A stretch of DNA of 64,000 nt, from contig OY782858.1 in NCBI GenBank assembly GCA_963678465.1, positions 1,612,001 through 1,676,000 on the forward strand. The letters run 5' to 3'. Numbering within the stretch: the stretch's first letter is position 1; each line of letters starts with the position of its first letter. The notes below the pieces were generated by a model. The model searched no databases and had not been told where the DNA came from. It saw nothing but the letters and a program-made list of their open reading frames with translations. The position numbers were made by a program, and so were the translations under genes. Shown piece by piece: positions 1-8,238 of this stretch. This DNA is from Paludibacter sp963678465. Lineage in GTDB: Bacteria > Bacteroidota > Bacteroidia > Bacteroidales > Paludibacteraceae.

Positions 1-465
1 CTCAGAGGAACGAAGTCCGGCAGAATAAATAAGCATCAACAGCACACGGTGTTTGAGCAAAGCCGGAGATTTAAAGAGGAGACGGAGTTCACTTTTATTA
101 AAAATTGTTGGTAACTTAGCAGCCTTCTTGAGCGAAGGAAGTTGAATGGCACGATCGGGCAAACCTACATAGCGATAATAGTAGCGAAGTCCGTACACCG
201 AATGTTTGAAAGCACTGCGAGAAGGAGAAACCGCCGAAACGGCTAACGAAGCCAGAAACTCATTGAGATCATCGGCAGAAATCTCTTCGGGCAAACGGTT
301 GAAATGCAGAGAAACCTGCGCAATGCGATGAATGTCATTCTCGAAAGTACTCTTAGCCTGACCACGCAGTATAACCTGCTGTTCGAGGGTTCGGTACACA
401 CGGTCGAAGCCGGCAACGGTTGCCATGGCACGACTAATAATTGAAAACTCTGATTTTTGTTTCAT
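1..465 (-). CDS. IntI-like tyrosine recombinase, partial (unit copy 1)
   Basis: This is the first 155 codons of the recombinase that is complete at 3051-3962 and 6999-7910; the rest lies left of the window. The frame is open throughout, so the copy is not visibly broken here. It covers the start and the N-terminal SAM-like core-binding domain but not the catalytic domain. It differs from the other copies by a few substitutions, including Asp for Tyr in the E-N-Y-I-H-R stretch and Ile for Leu in Q-V-L-L-R. The ATG at 463-465 is the same start as in the complete copies and sits next to a 10-bp inverted repeat (466-475 and 531-540). Confidence 0.9.
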   Translation of the reverse strand, partial: MKQKSEFSIISRAMATVAGFDRVYRTLEQQVILRGQAKSTFENDIHRIAQVSLHFNRLPEEISADDLNEFLASLAVSAVSPSRSAFKHSVYGLRYYYRYVGLPDRAIQLPSLKKAAKLPTIFNKSELRLLFKSPALLKHRVLLMLIYSAGLRSSE

Positions 466-540
466 GATGCTGAAAAATTAAAATGAATAGATTGGGAGAT
501 TTAAAATTTTAAAGGAACTCGTAATTCCTCTTTCAGCATC
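466..540. promoter_or_regulatory. Inverted repeat upstream of the recombinase gene
   Basis: GATGCTGAAA (466-475) and TTTCAGCATC (531-540) form a 10-bp inverted repeat about 55 nt apart, immediately upstream of the recombinase ATG. The same arrangement precedes the recombinase in the copies at 3962 and 7910. The space between is AT-rich with a self-complementary ATTTAAAATTTTAAA-like core. It could be an operator, a recombinase-binding (attI-like) site, or the transposase end-hairpin. No function is shown. Confidence 0.4.
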
Positions 541-631
541 TTGAAACGGAAATTTAAAATATAAAGTATTAATAAACAGTGCTAATTAAAGCTCTTCCCG
601 AAGGGAATCGAAGATCAGCGAAGCTAATTTA

Positions 632-764
632 GTTCAACACACGCCTATGCGCTTTGGGCGGCTAATGTGCTTTTTGCAGTCTTTGCTCCCGCATTTCCTT
701 TGTCGCTATTGCGACAGGAAATTCGCCCGCAGCCCGCCAAAGCCCATAGCCTCAGTCGTTAGCG
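632..764. repeat. attC-like hairpin, class beta, site 1
   Basis: The site runs from GTTCAAC (632-638, end of the mobile unit) to GTTAGCG (758-764, start of the next unit). The arms GCCTATGCGCTTTGG (from 643) and CCAAAGCCCATAGCC (ending about 751) pair to form a long stem. A small internal hairpin, TGTCGC-TATT-GCGACA, lies at 702-717. The two boxes fit the integron R-box consensus RYYYAAC and approximately GTTRRRY. The arms differ in sequence from the other beta sites but remain paired, so structure rather than sequence is conserved. Confidence 0.55.
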
Positions 765-1561
765 GTCAGTGTAAAAAAAAGAAAGAAGAGCGACTCTTTC
801 GTTGAAAAATCATAGATGAACTGTCCGCTGCATATCGACTTTTTGAATATTCTGCAACGACAGAATTAGCTTGATTTCGTAGCTTAGCTTGGCGGACAAT
901 TCCTCGCGAATTTTCAAAGGGAAAAAATTAATTTTCAGCTTTTCGACATTGACTGACAACGACTGAAATCTAAGAAATTGAGGTTTAACGATTGAAAACT
1001 AAAAAAAACAGAAAACAGTTTTTTAAGACTCTTTTCGTTTTCGAGCTGAAATCGAATTTCGAGAAGAATTTGGATATCTCAACTAATATAAAAAAAGACA
1101 AGGATAATGAAAAAAATACTTATTGCGTTTATTTTTAGTTTAACTTCATTTTGCATTTTTAGTCAAACAACAGTGATTTATAACGCAAAAGGGAAAGTTG
1201 TAGGTGGTTCTCATATAAAGACAACACCAGGAAAATCGATGGAACTTGTAGATTCATTGACTAAAAATTATTACGTTTTAGACTCAACTCATATTTATAT
1301 TACAGCATTTGACAGAACTGGGAAAAAAATATGGAAAACTGATCCATACAAGGATAGTCATATGGAAGAGTATCGAACAAATAGACCAATAATTGTAAAT
1401 TTTAAATTTGATTCAGATAATTGGTGTTCTGGCAAGACTAAAGTAATTTGGATTAATTATAACAATACACAAGCAGGGTATTTAGACCTCAAAACAGGGA
1501 AATTTTCTTTTTGCGGTCAAGATTAAACTGAAAACTTAAGACTAAACACCGAACCGCTAAT
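758..1561 (+). mobile_element. Cassette-like unit U1 (one small secreted protein)
   Basis: The unit starts GTTAGCGGTCAGTG and ends CACCGAACCGCTAAT; the two ends are complementary over about 14 bp, as expected for an integron cassette whose circular form rebuilds one attC. It holds the gene at 1107-1526. The 340 bp before the gene contain no supported ORF but do contain a GAAAGAAGAG/CTCTTTC hairpin (781-800) and a TGTCCGC/GCGGACA inverted repeat (822-828, 892-898), perhaps the remains of older sequence. Confidence 0.5.
1107..1526 (+). CDS. Small secreted protein of unknown function (cassette U1)
   Basis: The product is 139 aa. Residues 1-20 (MKKILIAFIFSLTSFCIFSQ) are a clear signal peptide ending in S-Q, the usual Bacteroidota cleavage context. 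The mature part is hydrophilic, with no motif I recognise. It is the only gene of unit U1, read away from the preceding mobile unit, with a purine-rich AAGACAAGGATA just before the ATG. An envelope or periplasmic location is inferred. Homologues would most likely be short orphan proteins in similar arrays. No function is assigned. Confidence 0.75.
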   Translation: MKKILIAFIFSLTSFCIFSQTTVIYNAKGKVVGGSHIKTTPGKSMELVDSLTKNYYVLDSTHIYITAFDRTGKKIWKTDPYKDSHMEEYRTNRPIIVNFKFDSDNWCSGKTKVIWINYNNTQAGYLDLKTGKFSFCGQD

Positions 1562-1612
1562 ACTTATGCTTCCTGCGGTCGGGACGACCCAGCAAGGAAG
1601 CATCGGTTGAAC
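1555..1612. repeat. attC-like hairpin, class alpha, site A
   Basis: The site starts with CGCTAAT (1555-1561, end of U1) and finishes with GTTGAAC (1606-1612, start of mobile unit copy 2). Between them lies a strong stem: GCTTCC (1568-1573) pairs with GGAAGC (1596-1601), and GGTCG pairs with CGACC inside. The flanking boxes do not pair with each other; each belongs to a different neighbouring unit. This is how R-double-prime and R-prime behave in an integron array. Confidence 0.55.
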
Positions 1613-1899
1613 CGTATTAGCTTCGCTGATTTTCAATTCCCGCTTGCAGGAAGCTTGATTTAACGAGCGTTAAGAAGAAAAAGTATTTATGGAGAAAGCG
1701 GCAGGTTTTAGTGTTCTGCTTGAGGGTGAGAAGAGAGACAGTAAAAGGTATAAAAGCTATTTTCAGTTCTGATCAATTCAGGATATTCAAAAAAACAGCA
1801 ACTTATAATTCAATAAAACAGTAAAAACAGCGGTTTTTACTAGAGTATAGATAAAGAAATGGCCGTCCCTGCATTATACAGGGTTTGAGAGGCAATAAA

Positions 1900-3051
1900 T
1901 TACAGATTTAGGTTCGTTGTTTTCGGGTAAAACACATTATCGGGCGACCGGATACGTGGTAATATCTCGACAGGAATCATATTTCCTGTTTTGCACTTGG
2001 CACATTTACAGGGATCAAAGCCAGTCAAGCGAGCTATTCTTTGCAGTTTGGTTTCGGTAAGCTGAAGAATATCCGGTTTGCTTTTCAGGGATTTGACTTG
2101 CTCCCGGTAAGTACTTGTGAGAATCCCAAAGTAACGTATCTTTACAAAGCCACGAGGCAGGATATGCATACAAAAGCGACGCAGGAACTCTACCCCCGAG
2201 AGGGTCATAAGTTTCACGTTGGCATTATCCGAGTAATCCTTGTAGGAAAAAGTAACGCCATTGCTGTCAATGTTTTTGATACGTGTATTGTTGATAGCCA
2301 CCCGATGAGTGTACTGCCCTAAGTAATTTACCACCTGACGGGCATTGCCCAACGAAGGTTGTGAGTGAACAACCCACGGTTTGGTGTAACAGTGGTTGAT
2401 GATGGGCTGAAACTCTGGCAAACGTTTTTTCATTTTCAGCTTGCGTTTGAGGGCTTCGAGCAATTTGCCACGAAAAGCCACACTAAGCTGCCGCACCGGA
2501 TAAAGGTATTTGCCCTGGTTGCCAATTTCCTTTAGTTGTCCGCGTGGGGTAATACCCACGGCAGGAACAATGCAATGAACGTGGGGATGAAGACTCAGGT
2601 TTTGTCCCCAGGTATGGAGCACACAAATAGCTCCGGTTTCCACACCGTAATGTGAGTAACCGAAAGCGTACAGGGTTTCTTTTACGCAAGCGAAAAGACG
2701 CTCGTAAAAGAACTCACTGTCGGCCATACAAACCGGATTTAATTCCTCCGGCACGGTAAACACAACATGAAAATGTTTCACGCTCAGTGCATCGCGCATA
2801 CGGTCTTCGGCCCAAAGCATCTGCCGGGCTATCTGACATTTGGGGCAATGACGATTGCCACAACTATTATAACTGTAATGTTCCGTACCACAGGAATCAC
2901 ACTTGTCCTTGTGTCCGCCCAGTTCAGCCGTACGGCATTGCTGCAAGGCATTAAGTACCGTCAGCTGATAATTGTTGGGAGAATACTGCATACGAAAGTC
3001 AGCTCCGTAACGTTCTATTACGGAAGCCATTTCAAAACGGGATCGTGCCAT
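1900..3051 (-). CDS. IS91-type HUH/Y2 transposase (copy 2)
   Basis: The product is 383 aa, a typical size for the family. It has an N-terminal zinc-binding domain (Cys51, Cys54, Cys64, Cys69, Cys72), an HUH motif in HPHVHCIV (His155/157/159), and the paired tyrosines Tyr243 and Tyr247 in YLGQYTHR that mark Y2 rolling-circle transposases. A C-terminal CKCAKC cluster follows. The family nicks DNA and moves a single strand by rolling-circle transposition. The start codon overlaps the recombinase stop codon by one base (TAATG), so translation is probably coupled. No frameshift or missing catalytic residue is seen. Confidence 0.93.
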   Translation of the reverse strand: MARSRFEMASVIERYGADFRMQYSPNNYQLTVLNALQQCRTAELGGHKDKCDSCGTEHYSYNSCGNRHCPKCQIARQMLWAEDRMRDALSVKHFHVVFTVPEELNPVCMADSEFFYERLFACVKETLYAFGYSHYGVETGAICVLHTWGQNLSLHPHVHCIVPAVGITPRGQLKEIGNQGKYLYPVRQLSVAFRGKLLEALKRKLKMKKRLPEFQPIINHCYTKPWVVHSQPSLGNARQVVNYLGQYTHRVAINNTRIKNIDSNGVTFSYKDYSDNANVKLMTLSGVEFLRRFCMHILPRGFVKIRYFGILTSTYREQVKSLKSKPDILQLTETKLQRIARLTGFDPCKCAKCKTGNMIPVEILPRIRSPDNVFYPKTTNLNL

Positions 3052-3962
3052 TACTTACCCTTACAAGCTTCGGGATAAAGCGTATCCAGCGGACTGTGCG
3101 CTTTTACCAACGGACATTGAGCAATGTGCAGGTAAATCATAGTGGTCTCGATTTTAGAATGCCCCAGCAGATCTTTGACCGTGACAATGTTCAACCCATC
3201 TTCAATCAGATGGGTGGCATAGGAATGACGAAGGGTGTGAACGGTAACATCTTTGGCAATGCCGGCAGCTTTTACAGCTTCTCGCATGACCCACGAGATA
3301 CCTTTGGCAGAATAAGGCGTCCCCAATGTTTTACCATTGAAAAGCCAGGTAAGCGGACGTTCAAGGGTGATGTACTTCTGAAGTCCTACGGCCATATACT
3401 CCGAGAGCGGAATCATGCGGTCTTTGTTGTACTTGGAGCGACGGATATGAATGGAGCAACGTTCGAAATCCACATCAGAGATTTTGAGGTTAATCACCTC
3501 AGAGGAACGAAGTCCGGCAGAATAAATAAGCATCAACAGCACACGGTGTTTGAGCAAAGCCGGAGATTTAAAGAGGAGACGGAGTTCACTTTTATTAAAA
3601 ATTGTTGGTAACTTAGCAGCCTTCTTGAGCGAAGGAAGTTGAATGGCACGATCGGGCAAACCTACATAGCGATAATAGTAGCGAAGTCCGTACACCGAAT
3701 GTTTGAAAGCACTGCGAGAAGGAGAAACCGCCGAAACGGCTAACGAAGCCAGAAACTCATTGAGATCATCGGCAGAAATCTCTTCGGGCAAACGGTTGAA
3801 ATGCAGAGAAACCTGCGCAATGCGATGTATGTAATTCTCGAAAGTACTCTTAGCCTGACCACGCAGTAAAACCTGCTGTTCGAGGGTTCGGTACACACGG
3901 TCGAAGCCGGCAACGGTTGCCATGGCACGACTAATAATTGAAAACTCTGATTTTTGTTTCAT
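3051..3962 (-). CDS. IntI-like tyrosine recombinase (copy 2)
   Basis: The product is 303 aa: an N-terminal SAM-like core-binding domain (about 20-105) and a C-terminal catalytic domain (about 120-290). The full catalytic set is visible: Arg152 (SAGLRSSE), Lys177, His242 and Arg245 (HTLRH), His268 (GHSK) and nucleophile Tyr277 (TTMIYLH). The tail K-A-H-S-P-L-D-T-L resembles the R-S-P-L-D-x-L tail of integron integrases. The extra IntI helix patch before the HxxR box is not evident, so it is related to IntI rather than a standard IntI. Linked recombinases are known in some IS91-family elements. Here it may act on the surrounding attC-like hairpins; that is inference. Confidence 0.9.
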   Translation of the reverse strand: MKQKSEFSIISRAMATVAGFDRVYRTLEQQVLLRGQAKSTFENYIHRIAQVSLHFNRLPEEISADDLNEFLASLAVSAVSPSRSAFKHSVYGLRYYYRYVGLPDRAIQLPSLKKAAKLPTIFNKSELRLLFKSPALLKHRVLLMLIYSAGLRSSEVINLKISDVDFERCSIHIRRSKYNKDRMIPLSEYMAVGLQKYITLERPLTWLFNGKTLGTPYSAKGISWVMREAVKAAGIAKDVTVHTLRHSYATHLIEDGLNIVTVKDLLGHSKIETTMIYLHIAQCPLVKAHSPLDTLYPEACKGK

Positions 3963-4128
3963 GATGCTGAAAAATTAAAATGAATAGATTGGGAGATTTA
4001 AAATTTTAAAGGAACTCGTAATTCCTCTTTCAGCATCTTGAAACGGAAATTTAAAATATAAAGTATTAATAAACAGTGCTAATTAAAGCCCTTCCCGAAG
4101 GGAATCGAAGATCAGCGAAGCTAATTTA

Positions 4129-4259
4129 GTTCAACACACGCCTATGCTCACCTGCTGGCTGAATCGCACTTAGCAGTATTTGCTCCCGCATTCACTTTTT
4201 CGCTTTGCGAAAGTGAAGCTCCCGCAAACCGCAGGTGCGCATAGCCTCGGTCGTTAGCA
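4129..4259. repeat. attC-like hairpin, class beta, site 2
   Basis: The site runs from GTTCAAC (4129-4135) to GTTAGCA (4253-4259). The arms GCCTATGCTCACCTGC (from 4140) and GCAGGTGCGCATAGCC (4231-4246) pair. An inner TTCACTTT...AGTGAA stem lies at 4191-4217. Relative to site 1 both arms have changed together, from a CTTTGG/CCAAAG pairing to CACCTGC/GCAGGTG. Confidence 0.55.
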
Positions 4260-5509
4260 GCAAGTCGAAAAAAATAAAATAAACAGCATATTTACAACTA
4301 AACAACAACAGAACAACAACATGAGAACGACATTTTTACTTTTAGTTTTAACTGTAACAACTTTTATTCACTCTCAAGTAACTAAGACAATTAATGTAGA
4401 AACTGCAGGTACTTTAAGTACTATTCTGTCAGAAGATGAAAAAAGTACAATAACAGATTTAACAGTAACAGGAACTATAGACGCGCGTGATTTTAAATGT
4501 ATGCGAGATCAAATAGCTATTCTAAAAAATTTAGATTTGAGTAATGCAAATATTGTAGCTTTTAACGGCATTGGAACAGTTAATACAACCTATTCGTATC
4601 CAAGTAATGAATTGCCCAAATTTTCATTTTACAATGGAACCACATTAAAAGCAAAAAAAACTCTTAGTTCAATTGTTTTACCTGTTTCATTAACATCAAT
4701 AGGTCAATGTGCCTTTTATTTATGCGAGAGTATTGTTTCTATTAATATTGGAAATTCAATCACTAATATTGGAGTTGAATCTTTTAAAGGTTGTTATGGA
4801 TTGAGAAATATTTTATTTGGAAATTCTGTTAAAGTAATCCAGCAAAATGCATTTCAGTATTGTTCATCATTAAGAAATATAACATTAAGTCAAAGTATTA
4901 CAACAATTGGAGATGATGCTTTTAGCGATTGTAGTATTGAAAAAGTAACATTCCCAAATTCGTTAACAACAATAAGCAATGCTTTTAGAAGTAATAGTTA
5001 TTTAACTGAAGTTACAATTCCAGAAACAGTAACAAAAATTTCAAATTGGGCTTTTCAATACTGTAATTCTTTGAAAACCATATATAGTTTAAACACAATT
5101 CCCCCTGTTTGTGAAACTTATAGTTTTAGTGTAGTGCCAAATGTTACATCTGTTTACGTTCCTGCTTCATCAGTAAGTGCATATAAAAATGCACCAGTAT
5201 GGGGTGATAGTTTTTATTCTCAAATAAAACCTACTCCAATATCTTCAGTAAAATACATAGAAAATGAATACGTAGAAATTTATTCTCTAAACTCAAATAT
5301 TATTGTTGAAAACACATCAAAAGGTGATATAATAAGCGTTTTCACTTTAAATGGACAATTAGTTAACACATTAGTATCATTAGGTGAAAAGATAGTAATT
5401 CCAGCGTTGAATAACAATGCATACATTGTAAAAACAAATTCGAAAATTACCAAGATTCTTATCTGAAAGAAATATTAAATAAAAGTGTTTAAACGACCAT
5501 GCTGCTAAT
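4253..5509 (+). mobile_element. Cassette-like unit U2 (leucine-rich surface protein)
   Basis: The unit starts GTTAGCAGCAAGTCG and ends CGACCATGCTGCTAAT, and the two ends are complementary. Compared with U3, the GTCG/CGAC pair here is GCCG/CGGC there, a compensatory change. It carries one gene at 4321-5466. Confidence 0.5.
4321..5466 (+). CDS. Secreted BspA-type leucine-rich repeat protein with T9SS sorting domain (cassette U2)
   Basis: The product is 381 aa. A signal peptide (1-18) is followed by a series of BspA/LRR_5 repeats (about 115-275) of the form I-G-x-x-A-F-x-x-C-x-S-L-x-x-I-x-x-P-x-S. The last 75 residues (Y-S-L-N-S-N-I-I-V-E-N ... G-D-I-I-S-V-F-T-L-N-G-Q-L-V ... Y-I-V-K-T-N-S-K-I-T-K-I-L-I) look like a type A sorting domain of the type IX secretion system. 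The protein is therefore probably exported across the outer membrane and anchored or released. BspA repeats commonly mediate adhesion; that role is inferred. It is far larger than the cargo of the other units. Confidence 0.85.
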   Translation: MRTTFLLLVLTVTTFIHSQVTKTINVETAGTLSTILSEDEKSTITDLTVTGTIDARDFKCMRDQIAILKNLDLSNANIVAFNGIGTVNTTYSYPSNELPKFSFYNGTTLKAKKTLSSIVLPVSLTSIGQCAFYLCESIVSINIGNSITNIGVESFKGCYGLRNILFGNSVKVIQQNAFQYCSSLRNITLSQSITTIGDDAFSDCSIEKVTFPNSLTTISNAFRSNSYLTEVTIPETVTKISNWAFQYCNSLKTIYSLNTIPPVCETYSFSVVPNVTSVYVPASSVSAYKNAPVWGDSFYSQIKPTPISSVKYIENEYVEIYSLNSNIIVENTSKGDIISVFTLNGQLVNTLVSLGEKIVIPALNNNAYIVKTNSKITKILI

Positions 5510-5560
5510 ACTTATGCTTCCTGCGGTCGGGACGACCCAGCAAGGAAGCGTCGGTTGAAC
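5503..5560. repeat. attC-like hairpin, class alpha, site B
   Basis: The site runs from TGCTAAT (5503-5509) to GTTGAAC (5554-5560). The stem GCTTCC (5516-5521)/GGAAGC (5544-5549) with inner GGTCG/CGACC is nearly identical to site A. Confidence 0.55.
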
Positions 5561-5847
5561 CGTATTAGCTTCGCTGATTTTCAATTCCCGCTTGCAGGAA
5601 GCTTGATTTAACGAGCGTTAAGAAGAAAAAGTATTTATGGAGAAAGCGGCAGGTTTTAGTGTTCTGCTTGAGGGTAAGAAGAGAGTCAGTAAAAGGTATA
5701 AAAGCTATTTTCAGTTCTGATCAATTCGAGATATTCAAGAAAACAGCAACTTATAATTCAATAAAACAGTAAAAACAGCGGTTTTTACAAGAGTATAGAT
5801 AAAGAAATGGCCGTCCCTGCATTATACAGGGTTTGAGAGGCAATAAA

Positions 5848-6999
5848 TTACAGATTTAGGTTCGTTGTTTTCGGGTAAAACACATTATCTGGCGACCGGA
5901 TACGTGGTAATATCTCGACAGGAATCATATTTCCTGTTTTGCACTTGGCACATTTACAGGGATCAAAGCCAGTCAAGCGAGCTATTCTTTGCAGTTTGGT
6001 TTCGGTAAGCTGAAGAATATCCGATTTGCTTTTCAGGGATTTGACTTGCTCCCGGTAAGTACTTGTGAGAATCCCAAAGTAACGTATCTTTACAAAGCCA
6101 CGAGGCAGGATATGCATACAAAAGCGACGCAGGAACTCTACCCCCGAGAGGGTCATAAGTTTCACGTTGGCATTATCCGAGTAATCCTTGTAGGAGAAAG
6201 TAACACCATTGCTGTCAATGTTTTTGATACGCGCATTGTTGATAGCCACCCGATGAGTGTACTGCCCTAAGTAATTTACCACCTGTCGGGCATTGCCCAA
6301 CGAAGGTTGTGAGTGAACAACCCACGGTTTGGTGTAACAGTGGTTGATGATGGGCTGAAACTCCGGCAAACGGTTTTTCTTTTTCAGCTTGCGTTTCAGG
6401 GCTTCGAGCAGTTTGCCACGAAAAGCCACACTGAGTTGACGCACCGGATAAAGGTATTTTCCCTGGTTGCCAATTTCCTTTAGTTGTCCGCGTGGCGTAA
6501 TGCCCACGGCAGGAACAATGCAATGAACGTGTGGATGAAGACTCAGGTTTTGTCCCCAGGTATGGAGCACACAAATGGCACCGGTCTCGACACCGTAATG
6601 CGAGTAACCAAAGGCACACAGGGTTTCTTTTACGCAAGCGAAAAGATACTCGTAAAAGAACTCACTGTCGGCCATACAAACCGGATTTAATTCCTCCGGC
6701 ACGGTAAACACAACATGAAAATGTTTCACGTTCAGTGCATCGCGCATACGGTCTTCAGCCCAAAGCATTTGCCGGGCTATCTGACATTTGGGGCAATGAC
6801 GATTGCCACAACTATTATAACTGTAATGTTCCGTACCACAGGAATCACACTTGTCCTTGTGTCCGCCCAGTTCAGCCGTACGGCATTGCTGCAAGGCATT
6901 AAGTACCGTCAGCTGATAATTGTTGGGAGAATACTGCATACGAAAGTCAGCTCCGTAACGTTCTATTACGGAAGCCATTTCAAAACGGGTGCGTGCCAT
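5848..6999 (-). CDS. IS91-type HUH/Y2 transposase (copy 3)
   Basis: The product is 383 aa and differs from copy 2 at only a handful of residues, for example Thr for Ser4, Asn for Ser90, Tyr for Arg118, Cys for Tyr128, and K-K-K-N for K-M-K-K near 207-210. The zinc cysteines, HPHVH motif and YLGQY tyrosine pair are all kept. It overlaps the recombinase stop codon by one base. It is probably functional on sequence grounds. Confidence 0.93.
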   Translation of the reverse strand: MARTRFEMASVIERYGADFRMQYSPNNYQLTVLNALQQCRTAELGGHKDKCDSCGTEHYSYNSCGNRHCPKCQIARQMLWAEDRMRDALNVKHFHVVFTVPEELNPVCMADSEFFYEYLFACVKETLCAFGYSHYGVETGAICVLHTWGQNLSLHPHVHCIVPAVGITPRGQLKEIGNQGKYLYPVRQLSVAFRGKLLEALKRKLKKKNRLPEFQPIINHCYTKPWVVHSQPSLGNARQVVNYLGQYTHRVAINNARIKNIDSNGVTFSYKDYSDNANVKLMTLSGVEFLRRFCMHILPRGFVKIRYFGILTSTYREQVKSLKSKSDILQLTETKLQRIARLTGFDPCKCAKCKTGNMIPVEILPRIRSPDNVFYPKTTNLNL

Positions 7000-7910
7000 T
7001 ACTTACCCTTACAAGCTTCGGGATAAAGCGTATCCAGCGGACTGTGCGCTTTTACCAACGGACATTGAGCAATGTGCAGGTAAATCATGGTGGTTTCAAT
7101 CTTGGAATGCCCCAGCAGATCTTTGACCGTGACAATGTTCAACCCGTCTTCAATCAGATGGGTGGCATACGAATGGCGGAGTGTATGAACGGTGACATCT
7201 TTGGCAATACCGGCTGATTTTACAGCTTCACGCATTACCCACGAGATACCTTTGGCAGAATAAGGCGTCCCCAATGTTTTACCATTGAAAAGCCAGGTAA
7301 GCGGACGTTCAAGGGTGATGTACTTCTGAAGTCCTACGGCCATATACTCCGAGAGCGGAATCATGCGGTCTTTGTTGTACTTGGAGCGACGGATATGAAT
7401 GGAGCAACGTTCGAAATCCACATCAGAGATTTTGAGGTTAATCACCTCAGAGGAACGAAGTCCGGCAGAATAAATAAGCATCAACAGCACACGGTGTTTG
7501 AGCAAAGCCGGAGCTTTAAAGAGGAGACGGAGTTCACTTTTATTAAAAATTGTTGGTAACTTAGCAGCCTTCTTGAGCGAAGGAAGTTGAATGGCACGAT
7601 CGGGCAAACCTACATAGCGATAATAGTAGCGAAGTCCGTACACCGAATGTTTGAAAGCACTGCGAGAAGGAGAAACCGCCGAAACGGCTAACGAAGCCAG
7701 AAACTCATTGAGATCATCGGCAGAAATCTCTTCGGGCAAACGGTTGAAATGCAGAGAAACCTGCGCAATGCGATGTATGTAATTCTCGAAAGTACTCTTA
7801 GCCTGACCACGCAGTAAAACCTGCTGTTCGAGGGTTCGGTACACACGGTCGAAGCCGGCAACGGTTGCCATGGCACGACTAATAATTGAAAACTCTGATT
7901 TTTGTTTCAT
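6999..7910 (-). CDS. IntI-like tyrosine recombinase (copy 3)
   Basis: The product is 303 aa and almost identical to copy 2 (Ala for Ser133 and Ser for Ala232 are visible changes). The catalytic Arg, Lys, His-x-x-Arg, His and Tyr are intact, as is the SPLD tail. The start matches the other copies, just inside the GATGCTGAAA/TTTCAGCATC inverted repeat. Confidence 0.9.
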   Translation of the reverse strand: MKQKSEFSIISRAMATVAGFDRVYRTLEQQVLLRGQAKSTFENYIHRIAQVSLHFNRLPEEISADDLNEFLASLAVSAVSPSRSAFKHSVYGLRYYYRYVGLPDRAIQLPSLKKAAKLPTIFNKSELRLLFKAPALLKHRVLLMLIYSAGLRSSEVINLKISDVDFERCSIHIRRSKYNKDRMIPLSEYMAVGLQKYITLERPLTWLFNGKTLGTPYSAKGISWVMREAVKSAGIAKDVTVHTLRHSYATHLIEDGLNIVTVKDLLGHSKIETTMIYLHIAQCPLVKAHSPLDTLYPEACKGK

Positions 7911-8076
7911 GATGCTGAAAAATTAAAATGAATAGATTGGGAGATTTAAAATTTTAAAGGAACTCGTAATTCCTCTTTCAGCATCTTGAAACGGAAATTT
8001 AAAATATAAAGTATTAATAAACAGTGCTAATTAAAGCCCTTCCCGAAGGGAATCGAAGATCAGCGAAGCTAATTTA

Positions 8077-8209
8077 GTTCAACACACGCCTATGTTCACA
8101 GGCTGGCTGACGTGCACTTAGCAGGTTTTGCTCCCGCATTCACTTTGTCGTTCCACGACAGCGAATGCTCCCGCAAACCGCCAAATGCCCATAGCCTTGG
8201 TCGTTAGCA
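8077..8209. repeat. attC-like hairpin, class beta, site 3
   Basis: The site runs from GTTCAAC (8077-8083) to GTTAGCA (8203-8209). The outer stem GCCTATG (8088-8094)/CATAGCC continues less perfectly through a GGCTGG/CCGCC-type pairing. The inner hairpin TGTCGTTCCACGACA lies at 8146-8160. Confidence 0.5.
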
Positions 8210-8238
8210 GCAAGCCGTGGAAAAAAAAGAGAAAAGAC

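Larger units (their letters stand above)
1..638 (-). mobile_element. Recombinase/IS91 mobile unit, copy 1 (right part only)
   Basis: This is the right end of the 2530-bp unit seen complete at 1606-4135 and 5554-8083; position 1 aligns with 3498. It ends at GTTCAAC (632-638), preceded by the terminal inverted-repeat arm containing GATCAGCGAAGCTAATTTA. A CCCTTC-like palindrome just inside the end carries one base change relative to the other copies. The left end is outside the window, so the array probably continues leftwards. Confidence 0.85.
1606..4135 (-). mobile_element. Complete 2530-bp recombinase/IS91 mobile unit, copy 2
   Basis: The unit starts GTTGAAC and ends GTTCAAC. Terminal inverted repeats continue inwards as ATTAGCTTCGCTGAT-type arms (left 1616-1630, right about 4112-4126) and CCC/GGG blocks, roughly 35 bp with mismatches. 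It carries the recombinase (3051-3962) and transposase (1900-3051) on the minus strand. About 290 bp at the left end are non-coding and shared with copy 3. It is exactly as long as copy 3 (2530 bp). IS91 elements normally lack terminal inverted repeats and insert beside GAAC-type targets, so the GTTGAAC boundary could be read either as an IS91 target or as a cassette box. Confidence 0.8.
5554..8083 (-). mobile_element. Complete 2530-bp recombinase/IS91 mobile unit, copy 3
   Basis: It has the same length, boundaries (GTTGAAC ... GTTCAAC) and gene order as copy 2. Differences are few and grouped, for example around 6350-6650 and 7085-7235, while long stretches are identical. That suggests recent duplication or gene conversion between copies. 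Both genes are intact. Confidence 0.8.

Noticed and set aside
2041..2322. Plus-strand frames opposite the transposase and recombinase
   Set aside because: They are antisense shadows of well-supported genes with no recognisable product.
1606..4135. Plain IS91 insertion as the full explanation of the repeats
   Set aside because: IS91 elements usually lack terminal inverted repeats, and this model does not explain why the cargo units also have self-complementary, co-varying ends. It remains the main alternative, since GAAC-type targets are typical for IS91.
8128..8238. N-terminal extension of the first U3 protein from an upstream ATG
   Set aside because: It would begin inside the beta hairpin, before the unit boundary at 8203, and encode repeat sequence shared with other sites.
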